A program made the translations under genes and the position numbers. Positions 34,522 to 44,332 of a DNA stretch of 64,000 nucleotides are shown in pieces. The DNA comes from Gigaspora margarita. Taxonomy: Eukaryota; Glomeromycota; Glomeromycetes; Diversisporales; Gigasporaceae. Each line of letters starts with the position of its first letter. Position 1 is the first letter of the stretch. A model generated the notes under the pieces. The model did no database searches. It was not told the origin of the DNA and saw nothing but the letters and a program-made list of their open reading frames with translations. The stretch spans positions 156,541-220,540 of the forward strand of contig WTPW01000145.1 in assembly GCA_009809945.1 (NCBI GenBank), written 5' to 3'.

Positions 34522-36185
34522 TAGGTTTTTCTAAATATCTCTGGCCAGAGATATATAACTTATATTTCTCTGGCCTATTGACCAATCAAAAGGAGCAAAG
34601 GTTATATGACCTATTTTTCCAAATCATCAGTTGACCGGAAGGGTTTGTGCAACTAACTTCTGACCACACTATGCTTCTCATGATCGACTAAGTAAAATTA
34701 CCAGTATACAAGTTCAAATCAACAAATAAATTGCCAATGATTTTTATGTTATCATATAGTAGGTAAAAAATATCAGTACAGTAGTATGGTGTCAGTGATC
34801 AAATCAAATGTTTGTCAAAGATATGTGGGCCACAATCGTGCCCACATATCTTTGACAAATATTTGATTTGATTACTAATATACATACTCATACTACCATA
34901 CTGATATATTTTATTTTTACCTAAGTGAAAGTCACATAATATACAAGTTTTATTATGTTTCTATAAATTGGTTATTAGTTAGAGTAGATAATGTTACAGT
35001 ATGATTTATATTATATTATTAAGAATTTCCTATATTTCATATTTATTTATAATAATTTACATAATACACAATTATCTCTTACATAACCTATCGCTACTAT
35101 CTAATCTAAATGCACTTTATTTTCTAATCCTAGCCCTAATACTAAACCCATATAACTACTATACTATACTCGTATAACAAATTACTATACTAACTCGCAC
35201 TACTATTTAACCCTAACTCTAACCCTAACCCCATTCTATCTTCTAATTTTAACTCTAACCCTAAACAATATTTAGCAAATATGGTATAATACGGCACATA
35301 GCACTAGCAAAATACAGCATAATGTGGCACTGGTACAACATGGTACTAGCAAAATAACATGACATAGTACCACTGAAATCAACTTGGCACTACTGAAATC
35401 AACTTGGCATAACATAAGTAAACAACAAAGTGAAAACACTAGCAATGATGAAAAGGTGCACTGGCATAGCAACAAAAAAAAGCACCAACAAATGACAAAA
35501 CTAATAATGGAAAAAGGCACCAAAGAATGATACACCAATGATGAAAAAGGCCTAAAGAATGACTCACAAAGCACTATCGAATAATAATACTTGCAATAAA
35601 AAGAGATACCAACAGATGATATCAACGGCGATGAAACAAGACCACTCTGGGAAATGCGTGAAATCCTTCTAAAAAAATACTGGAAAAATGCACAAGGTCA
35701 CTTAAAAAAATACTGCACAAACGTAAGTGAAACATGCAATACAACCCTATGCAAGAATATTAGAGAAAACAAAAGACAAGTCAGAGAAATATAAACTGCT
35801 GAACACGAGTAAATCTAATGGCAACATCAAATGACACCAATGATAACACCAACTGCAATATTAGCAATAGCATGATAAAAAAAAAGCTAAATAAATGAAT
35901 AAAAATAAAAATAAAAATAAAAATAATTAGTTAAAGAAGTGAAAAAAGTGAAGAAAAGCAAAGAAAAGCAAAGGTAAGTGAAAGAAAAAAAACAAATAAA
36001 AAAAAACAGATCAAAGATGATCTATACTTATCTATCCGGGTCTGGCAATACGCATCTGATTTTGCATCAGCAATCAGATCAACACATGAACTTTTTATCA
36101 TGTGATTTTCTCGTCCTTTGATTGGCCAAAAAGGCCAGAGACATATAAGCTACATATCTCTGGCCAGAGATATTTAGAAAAACCC
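34522..36185. mobile_element. 1.66-kb hAT-like element with ~100-bp TIRs
   Basis: TAGGTTTTTCTAAATATCTC, TGGCCAGAGATATATAACTT at the left is the inverse of AAGCTACATATCTCTGGCCA, GAGATATTTAGAAAAACCC at the right. The complementarity continues through GGCC...CCAATCAAA-GGA. The perfect 8-bp duplication TTTTACTA is at 34514-34521 and 36186-36193. The interior holds a long hairpin (34761-34922), CCCTAA-type runs (35210-35265) and an irregular GGCACCAA-type array (35275-35640). There is no transposase frame, so it is non-autonomous. It interrupts the satellite. Confidence 0.85.
34761..34922. repeat. Near-perfect hairpin, ~70-80-bp arms
   Basis: The left arm AGGTAAAAAATATCAGTA...TTTGTCAAAGATATGTGGGC pairs with GCCCACATATCTTTGACAAA...GATATATTTTATTTTTACCT around a 9-base loop (CACAATCGT). 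It is a small MITE nested in the hAT-like element, or its internal hairpin. Confidence 0.85.
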
Positions 36186-36193
36186 TTTTACTA

Positions 36194-37187
36194 CAGGTAC
36201 CAATTTTTTTTTTGTAGGTTTGAGTTCATCAGAGTATTGGAATAGCATCAAAAATAGAAATTTAAGACTAAAACTAGTATAAAAAAAACATACCAGTTCT
36301 TTCTTGTTGTCTTTTAGTTTTTTCATTTTTACTATAATTTTTTTTTTTGTAGATTTATGTTTTGTTGAGGTATTGAAATGATGCCAAAAATAGAGATTTG
36401 AAAACTGAACCTATTATAAAAAGATAAGTACCAGTTCTTTCTTGTTTGTTTTTGTTGTTTTTTAGATTTTTTATTTTTACTACTGGTATCAATTTTCTTT
36501 TATTAGGTCATGTTCATCAGAGTACTAAATGGTGCTAAGAATAGAGATTTGAAAACTGAAATTGGTATAAAAAAAATGTACCAGTTCTTTCTTGTTTGTT
36601 CTTGTTGTCTTTCAGTTTTTTTATTTTTACTATCAGTACCAATTTATTTTTTTGTAGATTCATGTTCATCAGTATATTGAAATAGTGCTAGGAATAGAGA
36701 TTTAAAAACTGAAACTGGTATAAAAAAATGTACTAGTTCTTTCTTGTTTGTTCTTGTTGTCTTTTAGTTTTTTATTTATTTTTCCTACTAGTACCAATTT
36801 TTTTTTGTAGGTTCATATTCATCAGGGTATTGGAATAGTGCCAGGAATAGAGATTCAAAAACTAAACTAGTATAAAAAAATAAGTATTAGTTATTTCTTG
36901 TTTGTTCTTGTTGTCTTTCAGGTTTTTTATTTTTACTACTAGTATTATTTTTTTTTATATTCATGTTTATCAGAGTATTAGTATTGTGCCAGGAATAGAA
37001 ATTTGAAAACTGAAACTAGTATAAAAAAATGTACTAGTTTTTTCTTGTTTGTTCTTGTTGCCTTTTGGTTTTTTTTAATTTTTACTACCAATTTTCTTTT
37101 TGTAGGTTCATGTTCATCAGAGTATTGGAATGGCACTGGAAATAAAAATTCAAAAACTGATACTAGTATAAAAGAATAAGTACTAGT
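36194..37187 (+). repeat. ~150-bp satellite, main block of about seven units
   Basis: Units begin with TGTAGGTT-ATGTTCATCAGA near 36212, 36348, 36505, 36653, 36807, 36955 and 37102, a spacing of 136-157. Each contains GTATTGGAATAGTGCCAGGA, ATAGAGATTTGAAAACTGAA, AAATGTACTAGTTCTTTCTT and GTTTGTTCTTGTTGTC. The minus-strand frame at 36978-37193 arises from it. Confidence 0.92.
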
Positions 37188-37831
37188 TGTCATAGGGTTA
37201 AGTGATACTAGTATTTTAGTACTAAAATCTAACTAAATATGAATATAATGAACACTCACTTGGTTAACTAATATTTTAATAGTATTATTATTATTTATTA
37301 TTTGTTGCTTTATTAGAAATGAGAAAATGAGTTGCTTTCTTTTGCTCAATATGACTTATTTTACCTCTACATACTATACAATTGCATTGCATAATTATTA
37401 ATAAAGAATGACACTATACTATAATCAGTGTTGTCACAGGACAGCTTTGGACAATAATTTGGACAATCTTGGACAATCTTGGACAATTAAATAAAGTAAA
37501 ATTACTTAAAATTTTATTAAGATAACCTATTTTAATTTTAACTAGAATATGTTCAGCACCTAAAAAAATATATAGTTATATATTTTTTAGATAGATTTAT
37601 TAATTATTAAAGCCTGGACAAGCTTTGGACAATCTTGGATGTTTGGACAATTTTGGATGTGGACAAGCCAAAAAAGGCTGTGGACAGCCAAAACATACAA
37701 CACTGCTATAATACATGTCATTTATACTTTAAGCTTCATTTGCATTGTCATTATTATTGTCATGTGACTAATTTTAACTTTTAACTTTTATTATTTCTAT
37801 ATTACAACATATGACCATCACTTATGTGACA
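37188..37831. repeat. Left LTR (contains a hAT MITE)
   Basis: Matches the right LTR over its length (ATGAATATAATGAACACTCA, TTGGTTAACTAATATTTTAA, AATTATTAATAAAGAATGA, TATTACAACATATGA) and is about 357 bp without the inserted MITE. It starts TGTCATAGGG and ends TTATGTGACA. Confidence 0.9.
37426..37705. mobile_element. hAT MITE CAGTGTTGT...ACAACACTG inside the LTR
   Basis: CAGTGTTGT ends, classical for hAT elements, enclose 280 bp with repeated TTGGACAATCTTGGACAA motifs at both sides. CTATAAT is duplicated (37419-37425, 37706-37712). The right LTR shows the empty site ACTATAATACAAG. Confidence 0.9.
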
Positions 37832-38788
37832 TAAGCTAGAACCCCAATAATTTTATCCTTGGAGTTTGTTCTATACTACAATACTACAATTGTACTACAA
37901 TTCTATATGATTGTCACCTTTGACATCATCAACTTCTTATTTCCTTTTTATCAAATGTTCTTGAGTTACCAAGATCTTTCACATATATCTAATCTATCAG
38001 AATTCCAGCACTTAGCTTGATTATTCCTCCTGGATCAAAACACAATACACATATAACATGAGTGAAATGACCTATAGTTATTTCATTTATAACTTCCCAA
38101 ATTATTCTTATTCATATTCACATAACTTTTCTAATTAATTAATTATTGACTTTGAATTTAAATCTATTTTTAATAACCACTTTCAACTTAGATATACCTA
38201 ATCCATCAATGTCTTTATTCTTAATACCATTAATGAATACACTCTTATCATTATTGGGCACTTCAGTTACCCTTCAATATTTGCCTCTTTTATACTTAAT
38301 ATGGCTTCAAATATTCTAGGGTGAACATATTGCATTCATTTAAATAATTACACTATCTGATTTTTGTGAATACAATATACCTATGTTGATAGCATTTAAC
38401 ATTATTCATTCATTCAGCAAGTTCTTTTTCTTTAAATTTTGATGATATCTTATTTATCCTTCACATGTTCAGTTTTGGTTTGATAATATTATTCAATATT
38501 GTATTGTTCAATTGAATTACCACTTTCAGAAGAATTCAACTCTATCTGGACACCTTCTTTAAATTCATGAAAATTACTATATCATTCAATTGTTCTTCAG
38601 AATTTTTATTGCTAGCAGATTTTTGACAATAATTAGATGCTTTATGTTCATTTTTCTAAATCCAATTCCATTTTGATAATGAGAGGACACCTTTTGCTCA
38701 CTCAATTCAATTTCAATTTGACTATAATTACAACAATCTATTCTATCACCAAGATTACTTTCAAATTATCATCTTTAGACTTTTTATA

Positions 38789-39142
38789 CTAGGTAACAAA
38801 AGGCAAGTCTTTACCTCTATTTGCTGCTCCCTTATTATTATCCATTATTTTAAATATTTTTTCTTTTTGATTTTCTATTTCTAGTAAATGTTTCTCTATG
38901 ATTGTTGTAACTACCTCTGTTGCATCATATGATACTAAATTCAATGCAGCAATTCTACTATGGCATAGTTCTTTTAAACTAGAAATAAACCAAAATATTA
39001 AATCATTTTTATCAATAGCACATTTTACTTGTTCTGCAAATGTATCAAAATAGTATATGTACATTTCAAAAGATTCATCTTCTTTTTGTTTTATTTGAAC
39101 TAACTTAGCAATCTTGTCTTCCAAACCATCATCTATTTCCAT
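38789..39142 (-). pseudogene. Retrotransposon gag fragment
   Basis: 117 codons: QKEDESFEMYIYYFDTFAEQV...NDLIFWFISSLKE resembles the retrotransposon gag core (…ESVxxYxxRFxxL…FxxGL pattern). An N-terminal gag piece lies at ~39395-39295 (SNIGGLGIKKLFYHREDKF, GIERFLYDYESMSC), separated by a stop and about 150 bp. No CCHC knuckle can be read downstream. Gag would form the particle around the RNA. This copy is interrupted. Confidence 0.65.
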
Positions 39143-39399
39143 TCATTCATTATTACTATTGCCCTTAATTTCCTTAACAATAATGTTTTTCAATACATCC
39201 CAATTATTGTTCAATTCTTTTATCTATGAATTTACTTTATCCGATATATGATCACAAATCTGCCTGCATTTGGTTATATTATTCTACTTTTTCAACATGA
39301 CATACTCTCATAATCATATAGAAATCTCTCTATACCATTGAACTTATCTTCCCTATGATAAAATAGTTTTTTAATACCCAAGCCACCTATGTTTGACTT

Positions 39400-39688
39400 A
39401 GAACCTGGACATCTTTCATATAGGTTATAACTGGGCTTTGGCCAATTTTGGCACAATTTGCTAAAAATGACAAAATACATTTTGTTAAATAACTTTTGAT
39501 CTAGTAATCAGAATTAAATGAACTTTTTTGTTAGATGCACTTTACTGAGGGCTTTATTTTAAAAAATGTTTATTCAAATTGGACTACTAAATGCCAGATA
39601 ATTGCCAAAAACTGTTTTTTGCTCCTTAAATTTTAGGAGTTTTTGCAAAAAAATAAAGTATGACCTCTGTACTAGATGTCTGGGTTCT
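39400..39688. mobile_element. hAT-like MITE, ~290-bp family, copy 2
   Basis: AGAACCTGGACATCTTTCAT at the left and CTAGATGTCTGGGTTCT at the right are inverted. The perfect 8-bp duplication TTTGACTT is at 39392-39399 and 39689-39696. The body matches 3958-4251 in inverse orientation (AATAACTTTTGATCTAGTAA, CAAATTGGACTACTA). It is inserted in the LTR element interior near the gag start. Confidence 0.9.
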
Positions 39689-39776
39689 TTTGACTTAATG
39701 ATTTCACTAATCCAAGAAATGCAATACTTGTCTATCTTTGGTATACAACTAACTTTCACTTACCCAGGGTCTATCC

Positions 39777-40152
39777 TGTCTTAGTGATTTTAGTATTTTA
39801 GTACTGAAATTTAACTAAATATGAATATAATGAACACTCATTTGGTTAACTAATATTTTAACAGTATTATTAAGATGAATTATTCACAAAGACAATTATT
39901 TATTATTTGTTACTTTATTAGAAATGAGAATATGAGCTACTTTCTTTTGCACTCAATATGATTTATTTATACCCCTATTTACTATACAATTACATTGTAT
40001 AATTATTAATAAAGAATGATGCTATACTATAATACAAGTTATTTATACTTTAAGCTTTATCTGCATTGTCATTGTCATTGTCTTGTGACTAATTTTAACT
40101 TATAACTTTTATTATTTCTATATTACAACATATGATCATTACTTATGTAGCA
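39777..40152. repeat. Right LTR
   Basis: 376 bp, TGTCTTAGTG...TTATGTAGCA. It is a copy of the left LTR without the hAT MITE. The two LTRs differ at many positions, so the element is not recent. Confidence 0.9.
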
Positions 40153-40157
40153 CTAGT

Positions 40158-40290
40158 TCTTTATTGTTTGTTCTTGTTTTTTGGTTTTTTTTTTCATTTT
40201 TACTAACAATTTTTTTTTGTAGGTTTTTTATTTGTCAAGGTATTGGAATAGCACCAAGAATAGAGATTCGAGCACTGGGAATAAGATTTA
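40158..40290 (+). repeat. ~150-bp satellite, right part
   Basis: TTCTTTATTGTTTGTTCTTG, TTTTTTTGTAGGTTTTTTAT and AAGGTATTGGAATAGCACCA continue the array after the LTR element. Confidence 0.8.
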
Positions 40291-40390
40291 TAATATTAGT
40301 AAGATTGATAAAAAGAACAATATATTGTATATAATATAAAAAATATATAAGTTTTTTAATAAATTAATTTTTTAAATTTGAATTTTTTTT

Positions 40391-41421
40391 TTAGGGGCAT
40401 GGCGACATAGTGAAGTTGGAAAGTTGTCACCCCCAAGGAATTTGTAACTTAGGTACAGGGTTCAAATCCCACCAGAAACAATTTTCAAAAATTATATCTG
40501 TGTTATAGTAACTGATCTTTGTCGATAAGTTAGGTCATAATAAGGCCTGTAACTCGAGTTGCACCACCTCTCGGTGTATTCTGTTGATGTAAAAGATTCT
40601 AGATCTGTTATGCAGGTTATTGGAATTGCGTAATACCAAGAGAACTTGAAGATCAGAAACCCTTGGCAAGTTCCGAGCAGAGAGTAGCTGGGCTTTCAAC
40701 AGTAATACAGAAAAGGAATTAGACAGTGTGTATGGGCTGACAAGTATGCCTATGACAAGAGGGTTGGAGGCCCTACCAACTAGGCTACCAGAGTCACACT
40801 ATAGGAAAAGGACATGTGTTACAGCATCATGTACTAAGGGGAGAGAGTCCATTCAGTTCTTAAAAGCCAGGCTGACCAACCCTTCTGGGCCTACAGATTG
40901 GGAGCAGGCAGAAAACAGATCAGGAAAGCCAGAAGAGGAATATGTACATAGTTACTGGGGCTTGGTGAACTCTGCAAGGGCAGAAGTAGGTAATGGTAGC
41001 AGTTTAATAGTTAGCCCTGACTGCAAGTATATAGGTAAAGCTGTAGCATAAGTTACTGAAGTGTAGGTAATACCTGAGTAGGATAGGGACTGCTCTACCA
41101 GGTCTCTCACTGGGATAAATTAGTTTTAAGGGAGGTAGAAAAGAATCTGAATCGTGTTCTGGTGATACAAAAGGGATTAGCAGATGGTATTAATCAAAGG
41201 GTTTAAAATAGACAATAATCGGTATGCGGGTTGCAGGTATGGCAACTAGGGTAGAACTTTCAGGTAGCTATTTAAATAGGCAACCAAAAGTTGCAGGTGT
41301 GGCTAGTTGTACTCTCGTCAATGTACTATATCGGGTAACCTCCATGTTGGAAACCCATAATCTTATATATCTTGAATAAAACTCTTACTCCCGAAGTGAG
41401 CACCTTAACTTGAAAAAAAAA
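40391..41421 (+). mobile_element. ~1-kb tRNA-headed retroposon (SINE) with TSD
   Basis: Starts GGGGCATGGCGACATAGTGA with a perfect B box GGTTCAAATCC (~40471). It ends CACCTTAACTTGAAAAAAAA and is flanked by TTTGAATTTTTTT (40377-40389, 41423-41435). The body shares long blocks with 47583-48540 (GAGTCACAC, GGTTGCAGGTATGGCAAC-type, GTAGCTAGTTGTACTCTC-type). A 107-codon frame (40728-41051) lies inside, but it is not kept open in the sister copy. The CACCTTAAC tail resembles LINE-1's CTCACCTTAACACC. Confidence 0.75.
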
Positions 41422-41463
41422 TTTTGAATTTTTTTATAAATTATATATTTTATTATCAAAATA

Positions 41464-42673
41464 CAGTCTAATCTCTATATAGTCACCCTCTATATAGTCA
41501 CAAATCCAATATAATCACTTTTGTAAATTTATCAACCTTTTTACTATCATTTTCACCTCTATATAAGCACATTTGCATTATAATTACTATCACAATTTTT
41601 TATTTACTACCTATATAAAACTACCCCTACATAATCACATCATTATTATAAATATTTTGGATTAATTATTTTATTATTATAAATATTTTTATGCTATTTT
41701 ATTATTTTTTAACAAATAAAAATTTTTAAATTTTGTTTTTTTTCAAATAATTGATTATAATTGCTACATATAAAAGTTAAAATTGTACTAACTAAATCGA
41801 TAATAATGCTCCAAATAATATTGTTCAGGAGACAAAATTATATATATATTGAAATTTTGAGATAATTTAAATAACATTTTATTACACTTTTACAAGTTAC
41901 ACTTAGGCAAAAAAACTAAAAAAAAATTAAAAATTTTTGAATTTAACTTTAAATTATAAAAGTGTATTAATAAAATTTTATCCAAATTATTTCAAAATTT
42001 TAAAATATATGTAATTTTGTATCCTGAATAGCTTTACTTAGATCATTTCCTTCGATTTACTTAATATAATTTTCTTTCATATATAGCTACGATATACATT
42101 ATTTTAAAAAAGAATTTTTTAATTTTTTTTTAAATAATCATATATCGTAGCTACATATAAAGTCAAAATTATTTTAAGTAAATCGATAATAGTTATCTAA
42201 ATAAAGTTATTTTGAATACAAATTTACATATATTCTGAAATTTTAAAATCATTTGAATAAAATTTTATTAATTCATTTTTATAATTTCGTGTAAGTTCAA
42301 AAATTTTTAATTTTTTAATTTTTTTTCGTCAAGCTGTAACTTGTAAAAGTATAATAATAAAATGTTATTCAAATTATCTCAAAATTTCAACATATATGTA
42401 ATTTTATCTCCTGATTAATGTTACTTAGAGCATTCATTATTATCGATTTACTTAGTATAATTTTAACTTTTATATATAGCAATTATAATCAATTATTTAA
42501 AAAAAAACAAAATTTAAAAATTTTTATTTATTAAAACTTCTATATAATCACAATTTTTTTATATATAATTTTATTATGATTGTGATTATATAGAATTCCC
42601 TCTATATTAGTCACATCTCTATATAATTACCACTTATGTATCCCAAAGGTGTGACTATATGGAGGTTAGACTG
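41464..42673. mobile_element. 1.2-kb pogo/Tc1-like non-autonomous element
   Basis: CAGTCTAATCTCTATATAGT at the left and ACTATATGGAGGTTAGACTG at the right are inverted, with TA at both flanks (41462-41463, 42674-42675). TATATAGTCAC motifs repeat inside both ends. The interior is a second large inverted repeat around 42110 (TATATAGCTACGATATA / ATATCGTAGCTACATATA). No transposase frame. Confidence 0.8.
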
Positions 42674-42826
42674 TATTGATTGTTTTTATATTGGTTATAT
42701 ATCAATTATTAACTATTATAGATGTGTATCAATTATAATTACTATTGATATATTGGTTATATATCAATTATTAACTATCAAAGATATATATTGATTAAAA
42801 TTACTATCAATCAAAATCACTGATCA

Positions 42827-43187
42827 TAGGGTTGCATCAGTCCGGTACAGTCCAGTCCGGTCCCTAAGAGGACCGTTATCATAGTGTTTATGGTCCCAGT
42901 CCAGTCTGGTCCTTCGGTCCCATAACGGTCCTTTAATGATTACATCAATCTTAATGCATAAGATTTTATTGGCCAAAAATGACGTAAATATTTACTGTCA
43001 GATGTAAACAAACATTATATGATCTACATTATACCTGATCAAGAAATTTGATTAGGTGATATGAATATCACAGTTATGTTTACAAGGACCGGTCCCAGGA
43101 CCGGTCCTTTAATGGTCCCATGGTCCTTATCGGTCCCAGTTCGGGACCAGTCCTGGACCAGTCTTTTTCAGGACCGATGCATCCCTA
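42827..43187. mobile_element. hAT MITE with GGTCC-rich TIRs, perfect TSD
   Basis: TAGGGTTGCATCAGTCCGG at the left and CCTGAAAAAG-type...CAGGACCGATGCATCCCTA at the right form hAT-style TAGGGNTGCATC tips. Flanks are ACTGATCA on both sides (42819-42826, 43188-43195). The arms are packed with GGTCC/GGACC (GGTCCCAGGACCGGTCC). No coding sequence. Confidence 0.93.
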
Positions 43188-43264
43188 ACTGATCATAATA
43201 AAAAAACTCTATAGTAAACAATCAATAAATACTCATATCATGTTATATATTAATGCAATTTTAA

Positions 43265-43760
43265 TGATTTAACTAGTAAAAAATTATATGATTTTTACTA
43301 TTAAATTTCATCTTTTTTGAAATCTGGCATTTCCCTACAGATAAACCAATTTTGTACTAAATAAACCTCTCTTGTGCATATAACAAATATTGTAGAGGAA
43401 AAAAATATGAGTATAATAGTAGTAAGATCAACCTAGTATAGTTGTATTTGTCCTCATGACTATGATATAAACAAAAAGTAAACAAATAGTTATAAAAACA
43501 AAAATGGCTATATTTTATGATCTACTAAGCTGATTTTAATATTTTAACTACTATTATGCTTATAATTATTGTTTCTACAACTTTTGTTATACACATAAGA
43601 GATGTTTACTTAGTACAAATCGATATATCCTTGAGAAATGCCAGATTCCAAAAAAGTCAAAAATTATATAGTAAACATATCCCTGAAGTTTACTATGTTT
43701 TTTTCACTGGTTTATATGCAGGTCACAAATTAACTATTATTAGAATCAGAAAAGTTGGTT
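43265..43760. mobile_element. Palindromic element related to 20918-21440
   Basis: CATTTCCCTACAG...CTAAATAAACCTCTC and TACAACTTTTGTTATACACA, AAGAGATGTTTACTTAGTAC are the blocks of the 20918 element. The two halves are again inverted. The 81-codon frame here is a product of the repeat. Confidence 0.7.
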
Positions 43761-43802
43761 CTGCGAAAAGTTTAATTAGAAATTATAAAAGGTTTGCTTA
43801 GT

Positions 43803-44330
43803 AAAAAATACTTATATATATAGAAAAACCCTATTTGCACATTATAGAAATTTACTATTAGAGGAGAGCCATTTATAAGCTGATTAGAGTTTTACTAAAT
43901 AGTTAACTCTACTTCTTATCTGATAATTTTTCAAGAATTTGATTGGTTAAAATTTTACCCCATCTAATGGTCAAGAAACGCAAAATGTCTTTGATCTGAA
44001 ATTAAGCTATCCTACAATCAATGAAAGTTACTATATAGTAAAGCCCAAAATTTACTAAGTAAATTGAATTAAAGTCACTTAATAAACTTATTCAGAAGAT
44101 CAAAATATGTATACTTTAAAATTTATAATAAAATTGAAGAACATTTTATTAATTGGATTTTAAATTTTATATTCAACAAAAAGATTAAAATTTTATTAAA
44201 AATTAGATTCTTTGAATATAAAAGTTAAAAGTCAAATAATAAAAAGTGCTCCTTTTTTAATAAAACTTTCAAGATATGTATAATTTAATCTCTCAAATAA
44301 GCTTATTTAAGCATAAATAACTGATTTATA
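43803..44330. other. AT-rich DNA with a TIR-like end
   Basis: GGAGAGCCATTTATAAGCTG, ATTAGAGTTTTACTAAATAG and CTGATAATTTTTCAAGAATT (43860-43965) are the inverse of 62875-62955. They may be one end of an element whose partner here is lost. No gene. Confidence 0.45.
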
Positions 44331-44332
44331 TA

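Larger units (their letters stand above)
37188..40152 (-). mobile_element. LTR retrotransposon, gag-only, with 5-bp TSD
   Basis: Direct LTRs (37188-37831, 39777-40152) start TGTC and end ...CA. CTAGT flanks the whole element (37183-37187, 40153-40157). The only coding remnant is gag, on the minus strand, so the 5' LTR is the right-hand one. The interior is about 1.65 kb after removing one MITE and shows no protease, RT or integrase, so it is non-autonomous. Next to the left LTR, read in the minus sense, is ATTGGGGTTCTAGCTTA, a possible polypurine tract. GGATAGACCCTGGG next to the right LTR sits where the primer site should be, but I cannot match it to a tRNA. It is inserted in the satellite. 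Confidence 0.85.

Noticed and set aside
35272..35625. 117-codon minus-strand frame, Ser/Leu/Cys-rich, membrane-like
   Set aside because: It comes from an irregular GGCACCAA-type array inside a hAT-like element; the hydrophobic look is a composition effect.
36978..37193. 71-codon minus-strand frame with internal repeat
   Set aside because: It is a translation of the ~150-bp satellite.
40728..41051. 107-codon open frame in a retroposon
   Set aside because: The sister retroposon at 47583-48540 does not keep the frame; it is likely chance in a less AT-rich body.
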